This document shows, in pieces, positions 35,602 through 46,666 of a stretch of DNA of 64,000 nt; within the stretch, counting starts at the first letter, position 1; each line of letters starts with the position of its first letter. The position numbers and the translations under genes are program-made. The notes under the pieces are model-generated. The model searched no databases and was not told the DNA's origin. It worked only from the letters and a program-made list of their open reading frames with translations. The DNA is from Blastomyces gilchristii SLH14081 (Eukaryota > Ascomycota > Eurotiomycetes > Onygenales > Ajellomycetaceae). The stretch spans positions 1 through 64,000 of the forward strand of contig NW_003101682.1 in NCBI RefSeq assembly GCF_000003855.2, read 5' to 3'.

Positions 35602-36891
35602 ATGTGAGAATCATTGATAGAAAACCTAGACATATTTATATATGCCTGATCAGAGATTGTGCAGATAGAAAGAGAGTGATTGTAAATCTACAGAGTTACA
35701 GAGAGTACTGGCAGCACTGAGAGCTTTGTAAAAACTGTTAGCTAGAATCTGTAAGAAATTACTTACAGAGAGACTTACAGCAAAGAGTGAGACTGCACTG
35801 CTTAAAGTCAGAGACTAATCTGAAAAAGGCATAGAATTGACCACTGATCTGAAGATCAGATGCAGTGACAGAGTTGAAAGAGATGAAGACACTGTTATGA
35901 ATAATGACATCTCTGCTTCATTAGTCAGTAAAAAGTAATCAGAGAAGTTATGAGAATACTTATAAGAAGCTCTGCAACAGTCAGACATTATTTATAAAGA
36001 TATTAAAATTAAAAAAATTTTATTCTTGAGAAGTTCTTGAATCAATATATAAACATTGTCAGAAACACTCTCTCTCTATCATCTGAGTAAAAACACTTCA
36101 TAGATGAATGAGAATACTCATAGTTATGAAAATGAGAGCTGTTACAGAAAAAGAAAAAAGAAGATAAGATTCTACAGACAGATCTGAGATATTTATACTA
36201 CTCTAGAGAGATTTATTTACACTATGAGTGATTCTGTGAAATAGTCAGATTACTCTAGTAAATAAAGAGTGATTGTGAATTACAGATCTGAATCTTTCTA
36301 TATGACTACAAAGAGTGATTGCAGACTGCAGATATCTTGATTCTACAATTCTATAGAGTTGATGAAAGAATGAAAAATTCCTCACAATTCTACAGTATTA
36401 AAGAATGATAATTTGTAAGAATGAGTGAAAGATCAACTCATAAATACTTCTCTTTGATAAGAATGATCTCACAGAAAGTGATTCACCTGCAGAATGAATC
36501 TGTGTGATGATCATACAAGAATTTCATAAAAAAATGATTGAAGATTAACTGAAATTCTTCAGATTGAAAGATGCAGAATGAATCTGTGTGATGATCACAC
36601 AAGAATGTTGTGAAAATAATTGAGAGTCAATCAGAACTCTTCTGTATGAAAGATGTGAGATGAATCTGTATAATAGTCAGAGAAAGTTCTGCAGATCACA
36701 AAGAATCTTACAGAATAAGAAACTAAGTGACAGACTTTTTTCTCTTTATAATAACAAGAGATTTTTCCTCACTGAGGTTTTTTTTATAGATATGAAAGAT
36801 TTTTAGTGAGTATCACTGCAGTGCTGAGCCTGATTTCATAAAATCACTCAGTGAAAGACATCATAGACAAAGTCTTAGAGAGGGAGAAATA
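35602..36891 (+). pseudogene. B' 3' remainder: accessory ORF end and non-coding tail
   Basis: Resumes the B' accessory ORF at the A1 insertion point. About 38 open codons (35606-35719) match B'' (R-I-I-D-R-K-P-R-H...Y-W-Q-H), then decayed sequence parallels B'' 27655-28750. It ends with the purine tract before the 3' LTR. More decayed than B''. Confidence 0.6.
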
Positions 36892-37149
36892 TGTAAGAAA
36901 TCTCACTTCTCACAGATTCTTTATCTCTATTTCTATCTCTTATGTATTCAATAGAGTTAGCAGCTCTTGACTATATACAACTATATAGACTGAAGTTCAC
37001 AAATACTATTTACAACACAGCTAGAATGCTATTATACATTTAATCTCTACATTGTATCTTTCTACTGCAAATACTTCTAGTAGTTAACAGTACATATCAT
37101 GCCAAGCTGCAAACATCTGAATCATCACCTGCGAGCACTTATTCTTACA
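36892..37149 (+). repeat. 3' LTR of element B'
   Basis: 258 bp, TGTAAGAAATCTCAC...TTCTTACA, followed by the target duplication TATTC at 37150-37154. Confidence 0.92.
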
Positions 37150-37154
37150 TATTC

Positions 37155-37803
37155 ACATTTATACAGATATATACTGATTATTTATTAGATAATATTAAGA
37201 TAATAACTCATTACAGCTGTGTTACTCTTACTGTAAGAGATACACAGTTAGTAATGAACATTGTGAAGACTCTGAAAAGTGAGTATTTTAAGAATACTGC
37301 AGCCCTGCTATCTTGATTTTTATTCTTTTTTTTTCTTTTTTCTTTTTTTTTCTTTTTTTTTCATTGTGATTTTTTCTTGTTTTTGTTTTATTTTTTGTTT
37401 TTTTGTTATTTTTTGTATTTTATATTTTTTTTATAATTAAAACTATATGAATTATAATCTGTGTTCAGAAAAGTAATAATATTTGATAATACTCTCTATT
37501 GAATTTTCAACAAATAAGTACTATATTATGATATTATGTACGTGAGAAATAATTTCATAATCTCATTTAATGCCATTCTCAATAATGAAATCAGAATGAA
37601 AATGTGACTAAGAATTCAAATATAATCTTTATCTGAGACTAGATTTTTATTTGAAAAGTGAATCTGAGACCTTTAATATTTGAAATAATATGATTTGAAA
37701 TCAATGTAATGAACACAAATCATGATCAGAAGTAATGCTTTTAGACAATATAATAACTGCAAAGTTTGATTCTAGTCTCAGACACAGTCATATAGTCAGT
37801 CTA
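37155..37803 (-). mobile_element. Right arm of the long-inverted-repeat element, distal part
   Basis: Reverse complement of 6910-7592. It ends at the hAT-like tip CAGTCTA (37797-37803). It includes a T-rich tract (37315-37432) that mirrors 7281-7427. Confidence 0.7.
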
Positions 37804-37909
37804 ACTATCAGAGATTTGAATTAGTAGATGTTTAAGATGTGAAGACAGTGAAATATAATTTTCTAGTAAGTAATAATCTTTGATAACACTTCATATTACA
37901 TAGAACTAT

Positions 37910-38162
37910 AATACTAACTGTGAAACAGAACTTATATACATTGATTACAACTAAAAATCAAACAAAACTACATACTTATAAAACTGAATTTAACTGCTAT
38001 CTTCAAGATGATCTGATAAATTTACATATTAAATCAATTCTAGAGTTATGAAAAATTATTAAGTGTATATATTCAACTATTATACTGATAGTATATAATA
38101 TTCTGATAATTTCATTGACAGAGATGAGAATAAAGTGAAAGTTCAACTCAAGCTGAGATATT
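37910..38162. repeat. Dispersed repeat X, right copy
   Basis: Direct repeat of 6651-6903. It lies 106 bp outside the right arm tip, whereas the left copy abuts the left tip almost directly. Confidence 0.65.
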
Positions 38163-38379
38163 TATCACTATTACTGAGAATAATTATAAGAAGAAACAAT
38201 CAAGAAACTCATAATTGTAAAATATGAAATTATCAGACAGTTTAATACCTCTGATCACAGTATATCAGAGAAGTATAGTTTTTATAAGAAAGTGAAGAAT
38301 AAACTTATATAAGAATATATTTAGTTATTTCATAAGTATTATTAATAATTATTATCAAATTCTGATTATATAAGTAATC

Positions 38380-38653
38380 ACTGAATGAACTGAATAAGAC
38401 TAATTTTAATCTTCAGTCTCAGTTTCATTCTAATTTTGAAAGAATGATCATCTTTTACAGTTTATTCTGAGAAATTACTTCCATTTCACTGCTCTTAAAT
38501 TAAATCTAGTCATTTTTCACATCATTTCTCTCAGAAATGATTCATTTTCAGATTTTTTTAAGACTTGATTCTGGTGAAACTCATATCAAGAAATGTATGA
38601 GATCAGATTAAATGAGATTAAATGTGAAATTTATAGTTCTGTTAGTCAGTCTA
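38380..38653 (+). mobile_element. hAT-type right-end fragment
   Basis: Matches the right ~275 bp of the MITE at 18966-19470 (CAAGAAATGTATGAGA...CAGTCTA) with many transitions. No matching left end or 8-bp duplication was found nearby (right flank GTCAGTAT). Probably a truncated older copy. Confidence 0.6.
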
Positions 38654-38770
38654 GTCAGTATACAGTGTCTTATAGTATTTTAATAGTATTCTGATAATAA
38701 CATCTACTAATTATACAGTTACTGAGTAGTATTATAATAATATTAGAAAGTTCTACACTCTCTCAATACT

Positions 38771-39638
38771 ATCTTGATATTTAATATTCAGTAATATGTC
38801 ACTGAATATAATAATGAAACATGTGTTACAATTAACAACATGTGACATGAGTGAAATAATAAATTCACAGTTATCTCAGTGAGCTCAGACTCTTAGACTC
38901 AGTTTAAGCAGATTGCAGCATTATTAATTCAGTATAATACTAATCTACTTCTAGTATAAGTTATGTACTCAAAGTAATTCTTGTCAGAGAGTCTGAAAAG
39001 AAAAGATTTCTAAGATTTACAAGAATTTTTCAGATTCTTCAACTTTGACTTTTTATTACTATATACTCACACATCTTTGATATTTGAAAATCACTTTAAT
39101 TTATAGCTGAAGAGAAGAAGAATAGAAATATTTCTTTAATATTTTAAAAAAATCTATATTTAAGATAGATATAGATATATACTCTTGAAAATGATCATAT
39201 TTTTTAATCTCAGAATTTCTGAGAGCTTTTTTTTATATGAGAAATTGAATCAAAATTCCTGTGTTTAAAAACACACTAGGTAACTTTGAGATGATACTTC
39301 TACTCTAAGAACTTAAGATATGAATATAAAAATCAGATATATTATGAGAATATTATTATTCTAAGCTTCTAAGATAATACAGAAATAATGAATCTATGAA
39401 GTTGAGTTAGAATTCTCTTTCATACTATACTCAGAGTACTGAGTGAATTGTTCTCATGTTATTAATAATCAAAAACTGTTTCTTCTTAGACACTTTCATA
39501 TGAGAAGAACGTAGGGTTAATTTACAGTGATTACACCGTGAATTCATCATTCCATCTGTGTCACGTGTCACTGATTGTAACACATGTTCCATCATTATAT
39601 TTGATGACATGTCACTGAATATTAAATGTCAAGATAAT
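38771..39638. repeat. Imperfect inverted-repeat pair (~80-bp arms)
   Basis: 38771-38848 pairs in reverse with 39558-39638. Both contain ATTCAGTRAYATGTCAC and GAACATGTGTTACAATYA-type blocks, separated by ~700 bp of AT-rich sequence without a gene. It could be a small foldback transposon. No clear target duplication was seen. Confidence 0.5.
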
Positions 39639-40080
39639 GTTAAGACAGCACAGAACTTTTTAACATTATCATGACACTACTCAGTAACTGTGTAATTGAC
39701 AGATATCATCATCAGAATACTACTAAGATACTACAAGGCACTGTATACTGTTCTATCTGTTCTATCAGTGAAATCAATACTATTAAGCTAGTTAGTTATC
39801 TATTACTCAGTACAATGACTGCTATTCATCAACTATCTATTCTATTTAAAGAAATGAGATATTTCAATTGCAATGTAAATATCTTATTGTCTGAGACTTA
39901 TATATTAAACAATTATCATTTTCATTACTATTCTGTATTAAAATGTTATGTAATACTGTCTTTCAAACTGCTGACAGTTCAATAATAGTGTAATTGTCAG
40001 AATTCTCTTGTAAAATCAGCAGATTCAGTAGGTGATCATACATGATATAATATAGAGAAATAAGTGTAAAGAAAATTCAC
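38860..40080. other. AT-rich region without a supported gene
   Basis: One open run of 104 codons (39671-39985, plus) has no recognisable motif. The block 39488-39600 (CATATGAGAAGAACGTAGGG, then ATTTACAGTGATT) resembles, in reverse, the target sequence around A2 (53085-53175 plus 61387-61410), so it is part of an unidentified dispersed repeat. Confidence 0.4.
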
Positions 40081-40089
40081 TTAACTTCT

Positions 40090-42660
40090 CTCATTTCATG
40101 GACAAATATGATTGTAATCCGGCCAAGCTCTGTCTCTTGATATTGAATGATATCTTCTTTCATGAGAGAGATTCAGTGAATGCAATCTCTTGTTTATATA
40201 TTAGCAAGTCAAGAACTGATTGATTGATTGATTGATTGATTAATTGAATAGACATACTGAACCGAGAATGTTAACTTATTATAGAAAAGTATTGAACAGT
40301 GATCTGGTTTCAAAACTGAGAACTTATTTCAATCAGTATCATAGAATTCTTGTAGCTTATTGAGAAATGAATGAAGTAATTCAAGCTTGAAGAGATTTGT
40401 AAATTATATACTGACTTTCTCTAACATCTTACTTAATGATAGATGATTAAAAATCTTTGAAGCAATATGATCTTTTGTTGACTTTAACTTGATAGAGTAG
40501 TTCAGTGAATTATTATTCTCATCTTCAGCTTCTTTATTCATTCTCAGCAGATTATTGAACAGTGCTGAATAAACTGTATACAAATCTTGAATCTTCTATG
40601 CCAGATGCATGTCAGAGCTGTCAAAGAAATCTCTTAATACTAGTTACAAAGTTCAGTGAAAGCTCTTCTATAAGAGCAGTGTCTTTTTCACATCTCAATG
40701 ATTTATTCACTGAACTAGATTCTTATAGTTCTGATGCTTATTCTCTTCTATCAGAATATTACAGTTATTGAATACTGTATATTCCTTAATCTACTCAATA
40801 TAGTGTAAATTAATATACATATTCAGCTGTCTCTTCATATATCATATAAGCTTTGCTTTTTGTGTATAATCACTGATATGTGTGATGACAGTGCTCATAG
40901 TTGAAGCAGGGAATGACTGATGACTAATAACTAAATCAGCTTGAGATGACTTAAATGTTGCTGCTGCTCTGACTGCTGCTTCAATAAGAAATTGTAGTTA
41001 TCAGTAAGCTTTCAGTATAATTTGATGAGTCACTTCAGAATCATTTTCTCTTGATAATTAAGACATCAATAGACTATTACTTCTTGCAATAGCTGTATAT
41101 ATCTGAATAATAAGATCAATGAGTGATTGATTTACTGCTGAAAATGTCATAGAAATGATCTGTTTGATTGCTGAACTGAGTCATTTCTCTCTGAGCTCAC
41201 ACTGTAAGACAAGAGATATAATAATTGAGGCTCAGATATGCTTCTGAAGTTGATACTTCTTAAGATGAGTGATCAGTGACTGTAAATGATTTCAATCATG
41301 AGAAAAAGAGAATATCTGCAACATTCAGAAGTATTCTAGCTGATTATGTAATGACAAGACAGAGCAGATCAGTAATAAGTGTGAAATTTCTAATATTTCA
41401 GTGAACTCACTATGACATGAATTAGAAGGAAAAAAGAAGATTAAATTCAAACTTGAGTATATTTGAAAAAGAGACACTGTCTGTGCTGTTATACTCTGCT
41501 CTTGACATATTTGCTTTCTGTGTGTGAGATTCAGCAGATCATTCAGTTTAAACTGAAGATGTTATATATGATAATGAAATCAGCTGTTATTGTGTAGATT
41601 ATAGTTCAGATTCAGCTGATTTTTATCATTAATAAAGCAGCTTCAGTATGATCTTCTTACAGTTGATTCTTTGATCCCTGCATTGCTATTTTACTACAGC
41701 ATGTCTTCAAGAAATGCAATACAAGATGCAACAATTCTCATCTTTTCTTTACTGATATTCATCATAACTCTCTCACAATTCAATGTAGATAAGTCATGTG
41801 ACAATGCAGTGACAGTATCAGGAAAATTGATGCTATGAGAATCAAAGATTAGAATAAAAATATTATTTCACTTCAAATGCTTAACAGCACTTAGTGCAGA
41901 AATTATATAAAAACTCATCAAGCTTCAGTACATGTTCTGATATAAATCAAATTCATTAATAAATAATTGATATGACAGGGAAATAACTTGTATATCAGAG
42001 TAAAATATGCATTTCAAAAGATCTCAATCATGTGCTGCAATTTTCAACTCAGTCTGAATTAGTGAAGATTTGCAATATGATTATATCTTAACAACTTCAG
42101 TTTTGGTTCTCATGACCTGGTGAAGAAAATACTGACCTTGACTCTTATATACTGACAGATCAGAACCTGATTCAAATACTGTATTCATATGAATATTAAG
42201 TTGATTGAGAACTTGAGTAATTGAGATATATTTCATCTCATTCTTCATTGCAATTATTTTGAAGAGACTAAATAATGAATTCAAGAATGATAATCTTTGT
42301 GCAGTCTATGAAGTATAGTGAATAGCTTCTTAAACTTTCAGAACTATTATATGAGACCTCATGTCTGAATGTCAGTGATTATGTCTGACAAAATGCACTC
42401 TTTCAGTGTGAGATATATTATTCAACTCTGATTTATAAAAGCATTTGAGATTTCCACACTGATACTGAATAAAATTGGAAGAAAAAATAGGTTTATTTGA
42501 TGAATATCATGCAAAGTCATTAGAATAATATTTGACTGAGCTTTCTCAACTGTGAGATTATCATAACTCTGTGAAATTGTTGACAATTTCTGCCATTTCT
42601 ATATGCATTTGTCACTGGAAAGTTGGGGATTTGAGGAGAGCAGATATCAAGAGAATCAGA
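40090..42660 (-). pseudogene. Tnp2-like (CACTA/EnSpm-type) transposase relic
   Basis: A long minus-strand frame is coherent once TGA is read as a lost Trp/Arg codon. The best segments are an open stretch at 42081-42284, a block near 41700-41900 (S-I-N-F-P-D-T-V-T-A-L-S, then A-F-L-E-D-M-L) and a block near 41620-41680 (A-G-I-K-E-S-T, R-S-Y-x-S-C-F-I-N-D-K-N). These follow the Transposase_21/Tnp2 pattern seen in fungal CACTA-like elements (F-x-P-H/D-G-S-N, G-D-M-P-Q, N-x-x-G-x-K, C-x-x-C). The C-terminal part to 40090 is helical and basic. Ends are approximate and terminal inverted repeats were not identified. Confidence 0.55.
40217..40243. repeat. (GATT)n microsatellite
   Basis: Six consecutive GATT units inside the transposase relic. 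Confidence 0.9.
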
Positions 42661-43016
42661 TTTTAAAAGTAGAGTGATCTCATGAAGAATTCAGTGAGAT
42701 TTTTCTGAGCAGAACTCAGAGTTGATATTTGCATTGATGACACTATTGAAATTGAGGTTTTCTTGACTGATAAAATCAGAAATTGTGCTCTGCATTGCTT
42801 TTTCAGAGTTGATAGATCTTGAGAGAGCAGACTTATCAGTGATGTATTCTTTAATAAATGCAGAATTTGCAGTAGTGATTTGTAGTTTTTTCAGAAAATA
42901 TCTGACTCTTCAGCTCATAGTTTCATTGTCAGAACAAATGAATTCATTTCAAAGTTACTGTGTTTGTGAGATATATCAATTGCTGAATCAGAATCAATAA
43001 ATTGATCAGTAATAGT

Positions 43017-43522
43017 TAGACTGGCCGCCGGGACCATGAATTTCATGTTTGGTTTCATTTGGTCTGATCCCATACATTTCTTGGCGTGAATCCCACTGGG
43101 ACTGGCTATCAAAAAAACATGTAAAGTGACTATATATCAGATCTTAAAATGGAACCATGACTTGAAAAAAATGAGAAAGTGGTCTCATTTGGTCCCATTT
43201 AGTTCTATTCTTGACATAAAGTTACTATTTTTAGACATTTTAAGGTTTTTTTTAGACTATTTTTAATTTTTTAAAAAGTAACGCTTTTTGATAACACTCA
43301 AATAAGATTTAAAGTCATTTAAAGCAATAAAAATAATTTAAATTGAGAAGTGGAAATCATGGTCTCATTTGGAAAATGTGACAAGAGTAGACAGTAAGTC
43401 TCACTGGGACAGTATGGGACTACTATCTAATGTTAAAACCGTGTAATGGGATCAGTCGAATTGGTAATGAAACTATCAAAAAATCTGGTCCTGGTCTCAG
43501 ACACGGTCACACAGTCAGTCTA
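43017..43522 (-). mobile_element. hAT-type MITE, copy 2 (506 bp)
   Basis: Reverse-oriented full-length match to 18966-19470, with ends TAGACTGGCCGCC and GTCAGTCTA. It is better preserved than its flanks and keeps CpG and GG-rich blocks (GGCCGCCGGGACC). The flanking octamers GTAATAGT and GTCATGAA do not match, so the target duplication is lost or the flanks were rearranged. Confidence 0.85.
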
Positions 43523-45310
43523 GTCATGAATTCTGCTCTACTAGATCTCTCTGAACTCTTTCATCTGGTAGGTTTAATGAGACAAATCACTGATTTCAAA
43601 AGAAATCTGATATTAACATATCTGAACATAGAATGAATATAATGACAGCAATGATGAATATCAGTCAGATGAGAAGGAGTTAAACTCATCACTGACATCA
43701 AGCAGTTCATTAAAAAGACATCATCAAACCCAGCATTCAGATGCAGAAATGTATGAGAAGAAAATTCAGCTGATAGAGCAGTGTCTGTGTCTGAAGATAA
43801 AATGAATGTATTTTCTTTCTTTTAACAAAGATAATTTGAATTGAACAGTTGTAAGTGTGATAAAAACAAAGAATAAAATATTATACATCTTTTCATTCAG
43901 CAGAACAATGATGCTGAATGTAATTAAAACATGGAAGTTCTGAACTCTCAAAGAAATGAAGATAAGTAGTATTAGATTTTAACAAATATATCAACTTTTC
44001 AGTGAGATATCTTAGAAGAATTTGAAACTTTTCAGTGAGATATTAAAAATCTTTTGATCAATTTAGCTAATCATTTATTAATATAGAATTATATTCAATG
44101 AGAGAAGATAAAGAGCAGAGAAAGTTCAGTGATAATCAGATTACATAACTGCTATGAAGAATCAATCATCTTTAAATACTTCTGTGATTCATTTACTGCT
44201 GAAAAGTTCTTTCTGGTTTTTTACTGAGTGCAGAGAATCATTGACTTTGATCAATTCTCTGAGTGAGAACAATGATATATGAAATGTAAGTTGAATATTC
44301 ATTAGTTAAAGATATTAAATTGAACAGTTCAGATTGAAAAACTAGAAACTGATTCTGAAAAATAGAGATATATATCAATCTTGCAACCCAGGTCAAAATA
44401 TTTAATAATACTGATATAAATGAAAATTCTGCTGTAGCTATACTGCAATGATAAAATATTCTGACATTCTAAAATCTGATAAGTGATATTTCTGAATATC
44501 AGTAAATTATCAGAGATGACTTTGCTGAGGTGATTCAGAATATCTTAACAGCAAAAAAGAGATATCTGATGAAAGATGCACAGAAGAAGATGTGAAAAAA
44601 GATCAAATTTTCAGAGACACTTTCAGCAAAAGACAGATTAGTGATGTAGAGATTTTCAACACAATCTATTTATATTTCAATATATTTAGTTTTCTATGAG
44701 TTTTATATATAAATTAGTTAATATATACTTTAATATACATAATTAGAATATACCTGCCTTGATATTCACTGAAGAAAGTTGTTATATTCTCTATCTTACA
44801 ATTTGTATAGTTATGACTGCAGAGGATTTACTGATTTCACTGCATTTAAAAATCTTGAATTCTGTAGATATATTTCTAACAGTGTATTAAACACTTGTTT
44901 CTAGTTAATAGAAATGATTTTGTATTCAAAATAGCTATAATTCATTCAGTGATAGCCTGCACAGAAAGTATTAAGATATGAATAAAATCTGTCAGATACA
45001 CTGATTACACTCAGAAGTGAAATATGAAAGTATTTGCATTTATTACATGATAACCTGCAAAGATGAATCAATAATATATATAAGAAGAATAACTTGCTAT
45101 CTTCTTTTTCTTTCTTTCTTTCTTTCTTCTTCTCACAATCATATCATAATATGAATATTGATTTTTTCAGTTCACTCAGCTCTTCTTATCTTCAGCAAGA
45201 TTAGTATTCTGTCAGTTGTAATAGAAAGCTTTGAATATCAAAAGTTCTAATGTCAAGATATCTAATATGCATAGTATATCAAGAATGTCAGTGATCTATT
45301 ATTTCATTCA
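43523..45310 (+). pseudogene. Unidentified coding-like remnants
   Basis: Two plus-strand stretches look coding. 43632-43800 is an acidic Ser-rich run (N-E-Y-N-D-S-N-D-E-Y, then S-S-S-S-L-K-R-H-H) followed by a helical part. 44360-44660 is a helical K/E-rich frame with stops at about eight positions (F-A-E-V-I-Q-N-I-L-T-A-K-K-R). No family recognised. The remainder is AT-rich with a TTTC repeat at about 45104-45130. Confidence 0.3.
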
Positions 45311-45311
45311 A

Positions 45312-45502
45312 TAGCAGTAGTAACAGTAATAATAGTAACAGTAATAACAGTAATAGTAATAACAGTAACAGTAACAACAGTAACAGCAATAACAGTAACA
45401 GTAATAACAGTAACAGTAACAACAGTAACAGTAACAACAGCAACATCAACAACAGTAATATCAATAACAGTAGTAGTAACAGTAGCAGCAGTAACAGCAG
45501 TA
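45312..45502. repeat. AGT/AAC trinucleotide repeat, left block
   Basis: About 190 bp of imperfect AGT, AAC and AGC units. On the plus strand it would encode Ser/Asn runs. It continues at 45878-45935 beyond the SINE. Confidence 0.9.
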
Positions 45503-45877
45503 TTATTATTATTATTATTACTATTCTTTCATTATACTCATATGCAAGCGGAGCTTATAATGAGTCCTTGCGTGATGTTAAATACAGGCCAAGTGTTAGT
45601 TATACAGGAGGAAATACAGGTGTTGAGATCATGTCAAGATAACAAGAACATAGGAAATACAAGAAGTGACAATTAAATACATGCGATAATAACTTCCCAT
45701 CCCAGGAACATAGAGCGATTTGTTGAAGTGATTTGTACACCTCTGTATTTATTAGAAACCTGAGGTGCTTGAGTTCCGGATTTAATGTATTTCCTGCGGG
45801 TTTCGAACCCACATGCCTTGGTTTCTCATGCCAAGGTGCTATTAGGTGGCCGCATTAACCATTCAGTCACCGGGGCA
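45503..45877 (-). mobile_element. tRNA-derived SINE inserted in a trinucleotide repeat
   Basis: On the minus strand it begins GCCCCGGTGACTGAATGG (A-box-like) and has GTGGGTTCGAAACCCGC (B box with a T-arm stem) about 70 bp in. A ~260-bp unrelated body follows, then an AAT-repeat tail. The 12-bp GTAACAGCAGTA occurs on both sides (45491-45502 and 45878-45889), a likely target duplication, although it lies in repetitive sequence. Base composition is unlike the surroundings: CpG and GG are kept. Such structure (Pol III head, body, simple tail) defines SINEs. Partner LINE unknown. Confidence 0.75.
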
Positions 45878-45935
45878 GTAACAGCAGTAGCAGTAGCAGT
45901 AATAACAGCAGCAACAACAGCAGCAGTAACAATAT
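45878..45935. repeat. AGT/AAC trinucleotide repeat, right block
   Basis: Continuation of 45312-45502 on the far side of the SINE. Confidence 0.85.
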
Positions 45936-46666
45936 TAAAATGACTGAAGACACTCTCAAGTGTACATGTGCAGCAGCAGTAAAAGCATAAGAGAAAGAGA
46001 AAGTAAGCAGGCTGAATACTCTTATCAAATCTAGCAAGTCAATAATATACAAGTACTACATCTTATATATTTTCCTCTATTATATTGAATCTGTTTATGA
46101 CAAAGTTGAAGAAAGTATAAAGTCATGTTTAAACTGTAATTATGAAAAGAAAGATTGTATAATATACTCTGATAAATTCAATGATGAAATTAAAAATCTG
46201 ATCTAAACTCATGAGTTTTATCTTACTATTCTGATAGTTATGAAGAAATCAGTCAAGTCAGTCATGCTGAAGACAGTGAAGAATTTATTTAAATAAATCA
46301 AGAAAGTAAAGACATATCAGCAGAAAGTAGAAAATTAAAAAATGAAGAGTATAACTATCACATTGAAAGTCTTAAATATATCTATCAGTTCTGCTGAAAA
46401 AGTCAAACTTAAAATTAAGAAGACTAAGTTGAATATTGAAAGAGTTAAATTAAAGATTGAAAAGAAGAAAATTACTGTGAAGAAGAAGAAAATTATTATT
46501 AAAAAGAAAAAATTAAATATTAAAAATATAAAGCTTACTATTCAGTGAGAGATCTTGAGATTGATTAATAATTATTATAAGAGTTAAAAAGCAGTAATGA
46601 AGAATCTCACAAACTTAATTAACAGTGTCAGAGAGAAAGCACAGCACATTTTCATTAAAATATATG
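45936..46666 (+). pseudogene. Ser/Asn-run, Cys- and Lys-rich protein relic
   Basis: In frame with the Ser/Asn repeat, the plus strand continues M-T-E-D-T-L-K-C, a C-x2-C-x6-C segment near 46120-46160, and a very Lys-rich heptad-like part (46342-46548 open). The frame appears to continue past element E2 at 52466. Unknown protein; the Cys-then-coiled-coil order loosely recalls the genes at 20384 and 61633, but similarity is weak. Confidence 0.35.

Larger units (their letters stand above)
15308..37149 (+). mobile_element. Element B': Ty3/gypsy chromovirus, interrupted by nested insertions
   Basis: 258-bp LTRs at 15308-15565 and 36892-37149 with perfect 8-bp inverted ends (TGTAAGAA...TTCTTACA). 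A 5-bp target duplication TATTC is at 15303-15307 and 37150-37154. The left arm at 7592 (GTGAATAATTAGAAAAT) supplies the uninterrupted target. The purine tract GAGAGGGAGAAA precedes the 3' LTR. B' carries a MITE at 18966-19470 and element A1 at 20088-35601. It also contains an N gap. The body is that of a chromovirus with gag, pol and an extra downstream ORF. Confidence 0.92.

Noticed and set aside
6910..38653. A single giant hAT element from 6910 to 38653
   Set aside because: The ends are of the correct left and right types, but flanking octamers (TTAATTAC and GTCAGTAT) do not match. The arm tip at 37803 gives a better inverted partner for 6910.
39671..39985. 104-codon open frame as a real gene
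   Set aside because: No motif, no recognisable composition bias for coding and no relative in the window. AT-rich sequence of this size easily gives such a run.
45600..45812. 70-codon open frame on the minus strand
   Set aside because: It lies wholly inside the SINE body; SINEs are non-coding.
45778..45877. A functional tRNA gene
   Set aside because: The A and B boxes and T-arm are good, but the acceptor and anticodon arms do not fold cleanly. The sequence continues into a body with a simple-repeat tail and flanking duplication.
45867..46052. Open frame with a long Leu run on the minus strand
   Set aside because: The Leu run is the trinucleotide repeat read in reverse; no support outside the repeat.
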